The translations under genes were made by a program, and so were the position numbers. From NCBI RefSeq assembly GCF_000826645.1, contig NZ_JXJP01000030.1, positions 1 to 64,000 on the forward strand: a DNA stretch of 64,000 nt. The letters run 5' to 3'. Numbering within the stretch: position 1 is the stretch's first letter; each line of letters opens with the position of its first letter. The notes beneath the pieces were generated by a model, which ran no database searches, was not told the origin of the DNA, and saw only the letters and a program-made list of their open reading frames with translations. This document shows positions 55,037-63,077 of the stretch, piece after piece. The DNA is from Psychroserpens mesophilus (GTDB lineage: Bacteria; Bacteroidota; Bacteroidia; Flavobacteriales; Flavobacteriaceae).

Positions 55037-55909
55037 ATGATTATAAGAAAACCAACATTAGAAAAAATAAGTCCAGGATTTGGAAGTTCTATCAAAGTGA
55101 TTAAGCATGAAGCTTATATGGGAGAGAAGAAACCGTTTTGGCATTTTCATCCAGAGCTTGAATTGGTTTATGTAAACAAAGGAAAAGGGAAGCGTCATAT
55201 TGGAAATCATTTGTCGTACTTTAATAACAGTCAGTTGTTGCTTATTGGAGCAAATTTACCTCACAATGGATTTACAGACCGACTTACCATAAATGGTAGT
55301 GAAACGGTTGTTCAGTTTAGACCAGAATTTCTTGGAACACATTTTTTTGATGTTCCAGAGATGGAAGGCATCAGCAATTTATTTGAACGTGCTAAAAGCG
55401 GCATCCTCTTTGGTGTGAAAACTAAAAAGAAGATGGGACAGAAAATTGAGAAACTTTCAGAAAAGGAAGGCTTTAAGAAAATATTGATTCTACTTGAAAT
55501 CTTACATGGTTTAGCAAAATCTAAAGACTACACAATTTTAAATGCCGATGGATTTGCTTTTGAAACAGAACCACAGGACAGTGCTAAGATTGATATCATT
55601 TTCAAGCATGTGAATGAAAATTTCACACAGCACATCACCTTAGATGAAATTGCAGATAAAGTAAGTATGACAGTTCCTGCATTTTGTAGATATTTTAAAA
55701 AAGTTACTGGAAAAACATTTACAAAGCTGGTAAACGAATATCGCGTTGTACATGCCACAAAATTATTATCTGAAAGTCAGTTAAGTATTACTGATGTGAG
55801 TTTTGAGTGTGGTTTTAACAATTTTTCTCACTTCAATAAGTTATTCAAAGAATTTACAGGGAAAAGTGCTTCAAAATATAGAAGCGAATTAAAATTAATG
55901 GTTCAATAG
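55037..55909 (+). CDS. AraC-family regulator with cupin sensor domain
   Basis: 290 residues. The N-terminal half is a cupin-like ligand domain (KKPFWHFHPELELVYVNKGKGKRHIGNH), and the last 100 residues are the AraC DNA-binding domain (ITLDEIADKVSMTVPAFCRYFKKVTGKTF and the second helix-turn-helix ISITDVSFECGFNNFSHFNKLFKEFTG, quoted in part). Such regulators usually respond to sugars or their derivatives. No catabolic operon is adjacent, so the target is unknown. It is divergent from the exported-protein gene at 54251. Confidence 0.9.
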   Translation: MIIRKPTLEKISPGFGSSIKVIKHEAYMGEKKPFWHFHPELELVYVNKGKGKRHIGNHLSYFNNSQLLLIGANLPHNGFTDRLTINGSETVVQFRPEFLGTHFFDVPEMEGISNLFERAKSGILFGVKTKKKMGQKIEKLSEKEGFKKILILLEILHGLAKSKDYTILNADGFAFETEPQDSAKIDIIFKHVNENFTQHITLDEIADKVSMTVPAFCRYFKKVTGKTFTKLVNEYRVVHATKLLSESQLSITDVSFECGFNNFSHFNKLFKEFTGKSASKYRSELKLMVQ

Positions 55910-55919
55910 GAGGTTTAAC

Positions 55920-56579
55920 TTATTTTTCTCCATTCCATTCAGCATAAAACTGTTTCAAAAATACTTCCATATAGTGATGTCTGCTCAATGCTATTTGTCG
56001 TCCTGTTTTGGTTTTCATTCTATCTTTTAAGAGGAGTAATTTTTCGTAAAAATGATTAATTGTTGGCGCAGTAGAAGCTTTATAAACGTCTTTAGTCATA
56101 TGTAATTCGGGTTGTATTTTAGGATCATATAACTTACGGTTTTTATAGCCACCATAATTAAAGGTTCGAGCAATTCCAATTGCACCAAGTGCATCAAGTC
56201 GATCTGCATCTTGTACAACATTCAGCTCCATAGAAGAAAATGTTTGAGCTTCATTTCCGCCTTTAAAAGAAACGTTTTCAATAATATTAGCAACATGTTC
56301 AATGACTTCAGAATCCACATTAATTTTTAATAAAAATTCCCGAGCTTTTCGTGGACCAATGCTATCATCACCATTGTAAAACTTACTATCTGCAATATCA
56401 TGTAACAATGCTCCAAGAGCGACAATATAATCATCTACACGTTCATCTTTAGAGATGAGTAATGCGTTTTTATAAACCCGTTCAATGTGAAACCAGTCAT
56501 GACCGCCTTCAGCAGATTCTGAAGTTTGTTTTACAAAATCTTCAGTTAATCGAATATGGTTGAGTTGCGCTTTCGTCAT
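55920..56579 (-). CDS. HD-domain phosphohydrolase
   Basis: 219 residues of the HD superfamily. Metal ligands are seen in GGHDWFHIERV (His), GALLHDIADSKF (His-Asp) and VVQDADRLDALGAIGIAR (Asp). This pattern matches the YedJ/YpgQ-like subgroup that hydrolyses nucleotides. It overlaps the upstream acyltransferase gene by four bases. Physiological substrate unknown. Confidence 0.88.
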   Translation of the reverse strand: MTKAQLNHIRLTEDFVKQTSESAEGGHDWFHIERVYKNALLISKDERVDDYIVALGALLHDIADSKFYNGDDSIGPRKAREFLLKINVDSEVIEHVANIIENVSFKGGNEAQTFSSMELNVVQDADRLDALGAIGIARTFNYGGYKNRKLYDPKIQPELHMTKDVYKASTAPTINHFYEKLLLLKDRMKTKTGRQIALSRHHYMEVFLKQFYAEWNGEK

Positions 56580-57319
56580 TTATCTAAAATTATAGCCTTA
56601 GTAATGGTCTGTTCAATATCTTTTATAAGTGTTGAATGATCTTCTACTGAGCTTAATGCTATGGGTTTATGAACCGTAAATGTCAGGTGGTTGCCAATTC
56701 CCATTGGAAATTTCCCGTAGCGTAACATTTTCCATGAATTATTTACTGTTATAGGAACCACTAATGCGGAAGGTACGTTCTTAAACAGCAACTGTAATCC
56801 TTTAACTTTAAACGGTTTTGGATGACCATCTTTACTGCGAGTGCCTTCAGGAAAAATAACAGCTGCACGATTATGCTTTTCGATATAGCTTCCAAATTCA
56901 AGCATTGCAGGTAAGGCTTGACGTGGATTTTTCCGATCGATTAATACAGAGCCACCATGACGTAAATTATAGGACACACTTGGAATCCCTTTTCCGAGTT
57001 CTTTTTTACTAACAAACTTAATATGGTGTTGCCTCATGTACCACATAATTGGTGAAATATCGTACATGCTTTGATGATTGGAAACAATAATTAAAGGTAT
57101 GTTTTTAGGAATGTTATGCAGATTGTTCCATGTAAAACGAGTGCCTAATATATGTAAGCATCGTACTAAGCATAACTGAAGTAAATCAACACTCTTTTTA
57201 TGAGCTTGATAACCAAATAGATTAAAACAAATCCATTGTATGGGATGAAAAATGAGTAAGGTCATTCCAAACACAATCAAATACAAAACCGTTAGTGGAT
57301 AAGCCAGTAATTTTCTCAT
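56576..57319 (-). CDS. plsC: 1-acyl-sn-glycerol-3-phosphate acyltransferase
   Basis: PlsC-type enzyme adding the second acyl chain to make phosphatidic acid at the inner membrane. The start is put at 57319 (MRKLLAYPL), dropping eight codons before it that have no leader features. The catalytic NHQSMYD motif has His82 and Asp87, and VIFPEGTRSKDG is the second block. An N-terminal hydrophobic helix anchors it. It is coupled to the HD-domain gene by a 4-base overlap. Confidence 0.9.
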   Translation of the reverse strand: MRKLLAYPLTVLYLIVFGMTLLIFHPIQWICFNLFGYQAHKKSVDLLQLCLVRCLHILGTRFTWNNLHNIPKNIPLIIVSNHQSMYDISPIMWYMRQHHIKFVSKKELGKGIPSVSYNLRHGGSVLIDRKNPRQALPAMLEFGSYIEKHNRAAVIFPEGTRSKDGHPKPFKVKGLQLLFKNVPSALVVPITVNNSWKMLRYGKFPMGIGNHLTFTVHKPIALSSVEDHSTLIKDIEQTITKAIILDK

Positions 57320-57352
57320 GAAGCAAATGTAATTCAATGTCAATAATACACA

Positions 57353-57378
57353 AAAAAACCACGACTTAATCGTGGTTT
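57353..57378 (-). terminator. Terminator after bacilliredoxin gene
   Basis: Read on the minus strand, AAAACCACGA pairs with TCGTGGTTTT and continues into a T-run. It sits 26 bases past the end of the gene starting at 57814. Confidence 0.8.
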
Positions 57379-57403
57379 TAATTCTGTAGCAATTTTACTT
57401 TTT

Positions 57404-57814
57404 CTAGCAATGATCGTTGTAAGCATCCATAAGATTTTCAGCAATTAATTCTGCTGGTCGACCTTCAATATGATGACGTTCTAACATGTGTACCAATTCT
57501 CCATCTTTAAATAAAGCCATACTTGGCGAACTTGGAGGAAACGGAACCATATGTGCTCTTGCTGCATCAACAGCTTCTTTGTCAACTCCTGCAAAAACAG
57601 TGACAATATGATCTGGACGCTTAGCGTTTTGTAAACTCATTCTTGCTCCCGGACGAGCATTCGCTGCAGCACAACCACATACAGAATTTACAACAACTAA
57701 GGTTGTACCTTCTTTGGCTAATGCAGTTTCAACAGCTTCTGATGTATGTAATTCTTCAAAACCAACCTTGGTTAAATCCTCACGCATTGGTTTTACTAAT
57801 TCTGCTGGATACAT
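57404..57814 (-). CDS. Bacilliredoxin (BrxA/BrxB, YphP/YqiW family)
   Basis: 136 residues, the usual family size. The redox motif is Cys46-Gly-Cys48 in VVNSVCGCAAANARPG, characteristic of bacilliredoxins. In Bacillus these remove bacillithiol from proteins; in Bacteroidota they are believed to act as general disulfide or thiol-disulfide enzymes. The C-terminal MLERHHIEGRPAELIAENL is also conserved. A -7 element TATCTTTG (minus strand, 57854-57847) lies 33 bases upstream. Confidence 0.95.
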   Translation of the reverse strand: MYPAELVKPMREDLTKVGFEELHTSEAVETALAKEGTTLVVVNSVCGCAAANARPGARMSLQNAKRPDHIVTVFAGVDKEAVDAARAHMVPFPPSSPSMALFKDGELVHMLERHHIEGRPAELIAENLMDAYNDHC

Positions 57815-57846
57815 ATATTTAAATGTTTAAATTAATATTTAGACTG

Positions 57847-57854
57847 CAAAGATA
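57847..57854 (-). promoter_or_regulatory. -7 element for the bacilliredoxin gene
   Basis: Minus-strand TATCTTTG is a full TAnnTTTG match. No TTG at 17-23 bases was seen. Confidence 0.45.
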
Positions 57855-57966
57855 CGTAAAATAAAAGTGTAGGCTTCGGTCTTTAGTTAGCAGTTTCAAT
57901 GTTGCCATTTAGGTTTTCTATATGTAAATTCAGTAACAAATGATATTAAAAAAAGACTAACTGTAG

Positions 57967-57974
57967 TATATTTG
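57967..57974 (+). promoter_or_regulatory. -7 element for the J-domain gene
   Basis: TATATTTG is a full match, 25 bases before the ATG at 58000. The partner is TTA rather than TTG, at a 19-base spacing. Confidence 0.45.
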
Positions 57975-57999
57975 GCTTAATTAAAAATAAAACACATAC

Positions 58000-58791
58000 A
58001 TGAGTTTTGCAAAATGGATTGGTGGAGCTATAGGTTGGTCTTTTGGTGGACCAATTGGAGCAATTATAGGATTGGCAATAGGAAGTTTAATTGATAATAC
58101 AGCTCAGCAAGGTGGCTTTTTATTAGGTGATGGACAAACAACCAGAAAACGATCTGGAGGAAGCTATCGCAAAACGCCTAATTATGACAGGCAACCACAA
58201 CGACCTCAAACGCAATCTGGAGACTTTGAAGTGAGCTTACTTATTTTGGCTTCAGTGGTGATAAAAGCTGATGGTATTCAAGATCAAAAGGAATTAGATT
58301 ACGTAAGGCAACAGTTTGTAAGTATGTATGGGAAAGAACGAGCCAATCACGCTTTTCGCTTGTTTAAAAATATAAGTAAACAACAAATTCCTACGCGTCA
58401 GGTGTGTTTACAGATTAAGCAAATGATGGATCATGCCTCACGTTTACAACTGGTTCATTTTCTCTTCGGAATAGCAAAAGCAGATGGGATGGTGACCGAA
58501 GTTGAGGTTAAACAAATTTATACCATTTGTGGTTATTTAGGTGTAAGTTCTCGTGATTATGAAAGTATAAAAGCCATGTTCTACGATAGTAGTGATAATG
58601 CTTACAAAATTTTAGAGATTACTAAAAGTGCGACCGATGATGAAATTAAGAAAGCCTACCGACAAATGGCTAAAAAATACCATCCAGATAAGGTGATTCA
58701 TTTAGGGAAGGAACACCAACAAGGTGCTGAAGAAAAATTCAGGCAAGTTCAAAAAGCTTACGAGCAGTTACAGAAAGAACGAGGGTTTTAA
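58000..58791 (+). CDS. TerB/J-domain protein, DjlA-like
   Basis: 263 residues. A Gly-rich hydrophobic N-terminus ([22 protein letters not shown]) may insert in the membrane. The middle is a TerB-like helical domain ([37 protein letters not shown]). The C-terminal J domain has His228-Pro229-Asp230 in KKYHPDKV, which activates DnaK. The order is that of DjlA co-chaperones. It ends four bases into a small convergent gene. Confidence 0.92.
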   Translation: MSFAKWIGGAIGWSFGGPIGAIIGLAIGSLIDNTAQQGGFLLGDGQTTRKRSGGSYRKTPNYDRQPQRPQTQSGDFEVSLLILASVVIKADGIQDQKELDYVRQQFVSMYGKERANHAFRLFKNISKQQIPTRQVCLQIKQMMDHASRLQLVHFLFGIAKADGMVTEVEVKQIYTICGYLGVSSRDYESIKAMFYDSSDNAYKILEITKSATDDEIKKAYRQMAKKYHPDKVIHLGKEHQQGAEEKFRQVQKAYEQLQKERGF

Positions 58792-58937
58792 TTATTCTGA
58801 TTTCTGTTATTTATGCGTTTCTCAACATCTTTAAAATAACGTTTTTCTTTATACTTTCTATATACAAATAGAGCAACAGCAATAAGGCCAAGAATCATGA
58901 TTCCGCCTTTACCTGTCATGTATTCAATGAGTTCCAT
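58788..58937 (-). CDS. 49-residue single-span membrane protein
   Basis: ATG at 58937 (minus strand) opens 49 codons with no interruption. The product has a short acidic N-terminus ([12 protein letters not shown]), one hydrophobic helix ([14 protein letters not shown]) and a strongly basic C-terminus ([19 protein letters not shown]), the pattern of a small inner-membrane protein with its tail in the cytoplasm. It fills an otherwise empty gap and overlaps the J-domain stop by four bases. No family was recognised. Confidence 0.6.
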   Translation of the reverse strand: MELIEYMTGKGGIMILGLIAVALFVYRKYKEKRYFKDVEKRINNRNQNN

Positions 58938-59026
58938 ATGATTCGTTTCAGGACATAATAATCGGCAAGAAAAGCAAAACTTTCATGTTAATCGCTTATT
59001 TTAGATGAATTACTTAATTATACGTT

Positions 59027-59350
59027 TTGGATAAAGCACAAGTAAAACAGACGATACTCGATGAGATTTCTAAAACAGAAGCCTCGATAATTCATTATAA
59101 AGAATTAACTCAACCCATTGCTCCAAATGATGCTATTGGTCGTGTTAGCAGAATGGATGCTATCAATAATAAAACCATCAATGAAGCGTCTTTAAGACAA
59201 GCTGAACACAAACTAAAGACATTAAAAATTGTACTTTCGAAGATAGATGGTAATGACTTTGGAATCTGTTTAAAATGCAAGCAAGCTATTCCTTTGGGAC
59301 GAATTCTCATTAGACCAGAAAGTTTGCTTTGTGTGAATTGTGCTCGATAA
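59027..59350 (+). CDS. TraR/DksA family zinc-finger protein
   Basis: 107 residues. The C-terminal zinc finger reads CLKCKQAIPLGRILIRPESL and then CVNC, the two CxxC pairs of the DksA/TraR family, and the preceding coiled coil runs from residue 30 to 75 (SRMDAINNKTINEASLRQAE). DksA proteins bind RNA polymerase through the secondary channel and act with ppGpp. The start is a TTG: no in-frame ATG gives a full N-terminus, and the conserved helix begins right after it. It is shorter than classical DksA. Confidence 0.87.
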   Translation: MDKAQVKQTILDEISKTEASIIHYKELTQPIAPNDAIGRVSRMDAINNKTINEASLRQAEHKLKTLKIVLSKIDGNDFGICLKCKQAIPLGRILIRPESLLCVNCAR

Positions 59351-59402
59351 CAAGTTGGTATAAGTTTTGCTGCAAAAGATATCATTAACCAATTCGACTA
59401 CA

Positions 59403-59819
59403 ATGAAATTTCTATTATCCTTTTTATTTGTTCTAAGTTCTATTATTCTAAATGCACAGGACGTTTCAGGCATGTATCAATTAACAGTATATGCTACAAA
59501 TGCAGAATTGCAAAGGACCTTAACATTGAGCGCTGATGGCACTTTTGAATTTTATAATTTTGAAAGACATGATCAAGGAATTCCGCCAGAAAAGCATATT
59601 TATGGAAAAGGTACTTGGACTCAAGATAAAAAGGTGATTTCTTTTTTTTCTGAAACCTCAGATTTAGATGATAAATTCACTTTAGATTTTAATGGAACGA
59701 AAGCAAGATTTATCACTAAATCGCCTAGAGATAAATCCAATCGAGACATTGAAACAGCCCTTAGCTTCTATGAATCTGACATTTTTTGGATTTCAGGAAT
59801 GAAGCTAGTCAAACAATAA
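59403..59819 (+). CDS. Small exported protein of unknown function
   Basis: 138 residues, with a signal peptide ending SSIILNAQ. The start is ATG 59403; an upstream in-frame TTG at 59367 would add twelve unrelated residues. The mature part (GMYQLTVYATNAELQRTLTL, GKGTWTQDKKVISFF) looks like a small beta-barrel of the lipocalin-like type, but the resemblance is only in pattern. It ends one base before the convergent metal permease gene. Confidence 0.72.
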   Translation: MKFLLSFLFVLSSIILNAQDVSGMYQLTVYATNAELQRTLTLSADGTFEFYNFERHDQGIPPEKHIYGKGTWTQDKKVISFFSETSDLDDKFTLDFNGTKARFITKSPRDKSNRDIETALSFYESDIFWISGMKLVKQ

Positions 59820-59820
59820 A

Positions 59821-60981
59821 TCACCCTCTAAATAAGAAGAAATCTTCTTTCATGTCTTCAATCTGAGAATCTTCATTGGTCATAATATAATCAATGGCTT
59901 GCGTTGTAAATTCATCACCTTTAGTGGTAAGTGAAACAATCTTATTATCAATCCTAATCATATTGTTTTTTAAAGCTAAATCTAAAACTGTTTTAGAACG
60001 TACTTTTTGCCAGTTGATGTGTTCGTTTAAATGATTCACATGACGTTCACGCTCATCATCATGATTTTTTAAATGTAGAAGAAAGGTCAATAACGATACC
60101 TCTGTACGTTGTTGTTTTTCTCTATACATTACAGCAATAATGCCTTTGCTTGGTGCAAATAAATATACCGCTAAGAATAAAACACCTAACATTGTCGTAA
60201 TAGATCCTGCAATTGAAGCATCTAGCCAATGTGCAAACCAATAGCCAGAAATAGCACTAAATACGCCAAAAACAACAGATAGAATAAGCATTTTTTTAAG
60301 GTCTGTAGTTAGTAAGTAAGCAGCTGCAGCAGGAGCAATCATAAGCGCTACAACCAGAATAGCTCCAACAGCATCAAACGCACCAACTGTCGTTATTGAA
60401 GAAACAGACATCAATCCGTAATGAATAATTACTGGCGAAAAGCCTAATGAAGCAGCTAAACCTTTATCAAACGTACTTAGTTTCAGTTCTTTGAAAAAGG
60501 CAACGAGTAACACGATTGTTATGAAGAGAATACTTCCTATAATCCAAAGTGATTTCGGACCAACATCTACTCCAGAAATTAGCAATCGATCAAATGGTGC
60601 AAAGGCTAATTCACCAAGCAACACAGCATCAATATCGAGATGTACATCATTAGCATTTTTAGCAATCATAATCACACCAATACTAAATAGTACAGGAAAA
60701 ACTAAACCGATAGCTGTATCTTCTTTTACTAAACCAGTTTTTTGAATGTATTCTACCAAAACCACAGTAATCACTCCAGTAATTGCAGCCAGCAGAATTA
60801 ACAAAGGTGAATTTAAATCCTGAGTTATAAAAAAACCAATAACAATTCCTGGTAATATAGAATGACTAATCGCGTCACTTATCATAGCCATTTTCCGAAG
60901 TACTAAAAATGTACCTGGAATTGCACAAGCAATAGCTACTAAACTCGCAATTATTTGTATTTCCAGTTGTGCACTACTCAT
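59821..60981 (-). CDS. Metal ABC transporter permease with C-terminal winged-helix-like domain
   Basis: Membrane component of a Mn/Zn/Fe-type ABC importer (ABC-3 family). The start is placed at 60981 (MSSAQLEIQ), which overlaps the stop of the preceding permease by eight bases; the longer form adds fourteen residues inside that gene. About eight helices fill residues 1-270, with the family motif AISHSILPGIVIGFF. After that, about 110 cytoplasmic residues (HVNHLNEHINWQKVRSKTV, MIRIDNKIVSLTTKGDEF) have the look of a DtxR/MntR-like winged-helix domain. Confidence 0.9.
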   Translation of the reverse strand: MSSAQLEIQIIASLVAIACAIPGTFLVLRKMAMISDAISHSILPGIVIGFFITQDLNSPLLILLAAITGVITVVLVEYIQKTGLVKEDTAIGLVFPVLFSIGVIMIAKNANDVHLDIDAVLLGELAFAPFDRLLISGVDVGPKSLWIIGSILFITIVLLVAFFKELKLSTFDKGLAASLGFSPVIIHYGLMSVSSITTVGAFDAVGAILVVALMIAPAAAAYLLTTDLKKMLILSVVFGVFSAISGYWFAHWLDASIAGSITTMLGVLFLAVYLFAPSKGIIAVMYREKQQRTEVSLLTFLLHLKNHDDERERHVNHLNEHINWQKVRSKTVLDLALKNNMIRIDNKIVSLTTKGDEFTTQAIDYIMTNEDSQIEDMKEDFFLFRG

Positions 60982-62101
60982 CTTTTTTGTTGGATTGATT
61001 ATATAAATTTGAAGCGGATTCAAAACCTTCAGCTGTTAAACTCCAAGTCGTTCCTTTTAGTGTTACATAGTTTTTTTCAACAAGTTTTTTTAAAGTCCCT
61101 TTTGTAAAACCTTGAAAATTATTCAGGATTTTAATTTCATGAGGATGCGCAATATTTTCATGTGTTTCAGCAATATGATACATAAATGCCAGTGTTTTAT
61201 GCAATTCTAAATCGCGTCTGTTTTTGATAAAACGGATTTGTTTAAAAAGCAATCCACGTGTAGGAGAAAACACAAACGAAACAAACACAAATACAGCAGC
61301 TACTAAAACAATAACTGGTCCAGTTGAAAGGTTGTTTTGACTAGCACTAATGGCAGTTCCGAAAACCCCAGAAAATGCTCCAAATAACGCTGCAAGAAAG
61401 ACCATTTTTGCAAGGCTGTTTGTCCATTGTCGTGCGGCAGCGGCAGGAGCTAACAACATAGCACTCATTAATACAACACCAACAGTTTGAAGTCCTAGTA
61501 CGATGGCTAAAACAATAAAACTTGTGATTAAAATGTCAATAGTTTTAGTGTTAAAGCCAAGGGTTTTAGCATAGTCTTTATCAAATAATAAGATTTTGAA
61601 TTCTTTCCAAAACAGTAGAAGCACAAAGAGGCAAACTCCAGTAACAATAGCCATAAGCCAAACATCACTTTCAATAAGCGTTGCTGCTTGTCCGAATAAA
61701 TATTTATCCAGTCCAGCCTGATTAGCATTAGGTTGCTTTTGTATGAATGTAAGCAATAACATTCCGAAGCCAAAGAATAAAGATAAAATGAGTCCTAGAG
61801 CTGTATCCGATTTAAGATGTGTTTTTGTAATAATTCCTCTAATCCAAAAGGTTCCAATCAAGCCGCTTACTAAGGCTCCTAGTAATAAGGTATTGCTGTC
61901 TTTTGCACCAGTGATGAGAAACGCAATAGCAATTCCTGGTAAAGCTGCATGAGAAATAGCATCACCCAAAAGGCTTTGTTTTCTGAGTACAGCAAAGCTC
62001 CCTAACATACCAGTAACTACTCCTAAAATAGCCGTTCCTAGTGTGATGGTTCGCAAGGTGTAATCACTGAAAACAAGTTGTATGTAGTCTTTTAAGTCCA
62101 T
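60974..62101 (-). CDS. Metal ABC transporter permease with C-terminal helical domain
   Basis: Second permease of the importer. The start is 62101 (MDLKDYIQLVFSDY). The longer reading frame would begin with EIPAFAG, which is only the translation of the palindromic repeat at 62103-62122. About eight helices carry the ABC-3 motif AISHAALPGIAIAFL and the region APAAAARQWTNSLAKM. A tail of about 90 residues (HKTLAFMYHIAETHENI, GTLKKLVEKNYVTLKG) resembles a winged helix, as in its partner. Both permeases are likely to act as a heterodimer. Confidence 0.9.
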   Translation of the reverse strand: MDLKDYIQLVFSDYTLRTITLGTAILGVVTGMLGSFAVLRKQSLLGDAISHAALPGIAIAFLITGAKDSNTLLLGALVSGLIGTFWIRGIITKTHLKSDTALGLILSLFFGFGMLLLTFIQKQPNANQAGLDKYLFGQAATLIESDVWLMAIVTGVCLFVLLLFWKEFKILLFDKDYAKTLGFNTKTIDILITSFIVLAIVLGLQTVGVVLMSAMLLAPAAAARQWTNSLAKMVFLAALFGAFSGVFGTAISASQNNLSTGPVIVLVAAVFVFVSFVFSPTRGLLFKQIRFIKNRRDLELHKTLAFMYHIAETHENIAHPHEIKILNNFQGFTKGTLKKLVEKNYVTLKGTTWSLTAEGFESASNLYNQSNKKDE

Positions 62102-62102
62102 T

Positions 62103-62122
62103 ATTCCTGCGAACGCAGGAAT
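62103..62122. repeat. Palindrome ATTCCTGC-GAAC-GCAGGAAT abutting a start codon
   Basis: A perfect 8-bp inverted repeat ending one base before the ATG of the permease gene read on the minus strand. Same family as 38731 and 62230. Confidence 0.8.
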
Positions 62123-62229
62123 CTCATCCAACGTTTTGCATTTTTCTTATGTCTAACTATATTTTTTTAAATAATATGTCTTTTTATGATTAGGTTATAT
62201 TTATTGACTTTTGATTTTTTGATTACGAG

Positions 62230-62249
62230 ATTTCTGCCTTTGCAGGAAT
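62230..62249. repeat. Palindrome ATTTCTGC-CTTT-GCAGGAAT
   Basis: A slightly diverged copy (one mismatch) of the ATTCCTGC palindrome, between the ATPase and permease genes. Confidence 0.7.
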
Positions 62250-62252
62250 TTG

Positions 62253-62987
62253 TCACTCTTGGATACTTACCTTATAATTAATGCCATACGTTTTAGTTAA
62301 ATTATCATCATTAAAAATGTCTTTAACAGGACCAGTGGCTATTTTTTTAACATTCAAAAAGGTCACCCAATCAAAATATTCGGGAACTGTTTGTAAATCG
62401 TGATGTACAACGATAACCGTTTTGCCTGCTTTTCGTAATTCTTTTAAAATATTGATGATTGCAATTTCAGTAGTTGCATCAACACCTTGAAAGGGTTCAT
62501 CCATAAAATAGATGGAAGCATCTTGCACTAAGGCTCTGGCCAAAAATATACGCTGTTGTTGTCCTCCGGAAAGCTGACTAATTTGTCTGTTTTTAAATGG
62601 AAGCATGCCAACTTTTTCTAGTGCTTCAAGAGCTGCTTTTTTTTCTTTTTGTGTTGGACGCTTTATCCATCCTAAACTTCCGTAAGTTCCCATTAAAACG
62701 ACATCAAGTGCCGTTGTAGGGAAATCCCAATCGACGCTGCCTTTCTGAGGCACATAAGCAACTAAAGACCGTTGCTTTTTGTAAGACTTTCCATAAATGG
62801 AAACACTTCCGGCAATAGGTTTTAGAATACCCAATATAGCTTTAATGAGAGTTGATTTTCCAGCGCCATTCGGACCTACAATAGCCATAAGCACGCCTTC
62901 CGGAATTTCTAAATCAATATCCCAAAGCACAGGTTTATAGTTATATGCAACTGTTAAATCATCTATTTGAACTGCAATTTTAGTCAT
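62253..62987 (-). CDS. Metal ABC transporter ATP-binding protein
   Basis: 244 residues: Walker [12 protein letters not shown]-loop [15 protein letters not shown], signature LSGGQQQR, Walker [17 protein letters not shown], and H-loop [16 protein letters not shown]. The sequence is of the ZnuC/MntB/TroB group that energises Mn, Zn or Fe uptake. Two permeases follow on the same strand, separated by about 150 bases with repeats, and the binding lipoprotein precedes it. Sixteen A lie just before its ATG. Confidence 0.95.
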   Translation of the reverse strand: MTKIAVQIDDLTVAYNYKPVLWDIDLEIPEGVLMAIVGPNGAGKSTLIKAILGILKPIAGSVSIYGKSYKKQRSLVAYVPQKGSVDWDFPTTALDVVLMGTYGSLGWIKRPTQKEKKAALEALEKVGMLPFKNRQISQLSGGQQQRIFLARALVQDASIYFMDEPFQGVDATTEIAIINILKELRKAGKTVIVVHHDLQTVPEYFDWVTFLNVKKIATGPVKDIFNDDNLTKTYGINYKVSIQE

Positions 62988-62990
62988 GTA

Positions 62991-63006
62991 TTTTTTTTTT
63001 TTTTTT
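62991..63006. repeat. Homopolymer T16 (A16 on the coding strand) before the ATPase start
   Basis: Sixteen consecutive T, four bases upstream of the minus-strand ATG at 62987 and touching the palindrome at 63007. Such runs mutate by slippage; it may equally be a length-variable leader or a sequencing weak spot. Confidence 0.85.
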
Positions 63007-63065
63007 CATTCAGAACGAGGTACCGACTGAAGAATCTTTTTAGATTCTTCGCTTCGCTCTGAATG
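63007..63065. repeat. Palindromic repeat CATTCAGA...TCTGAATG
   Basis: Outer arms CATTCAGAACGA and TCGCTCTGAATG and inner arms GAAGAATCT and AGATTCTTC form a 59-base hairpin between the lipoprotein and ATPase genes. It probably acts also as an attenuator or terminator, since a T or A run follows it on each side. A fragment is found at 26349. Confidence 0.75.
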
Positions 63066-63077
63066 ACATGTCAACTT

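Noticed and set aside
62102-62131. Ten-codon N-terminal extension (EIPAFAG) of the second metal permease
   Set aside because: It is the translation of a palindromic repeat; the same peptide string would appear wherever the repeat is read in that frame.
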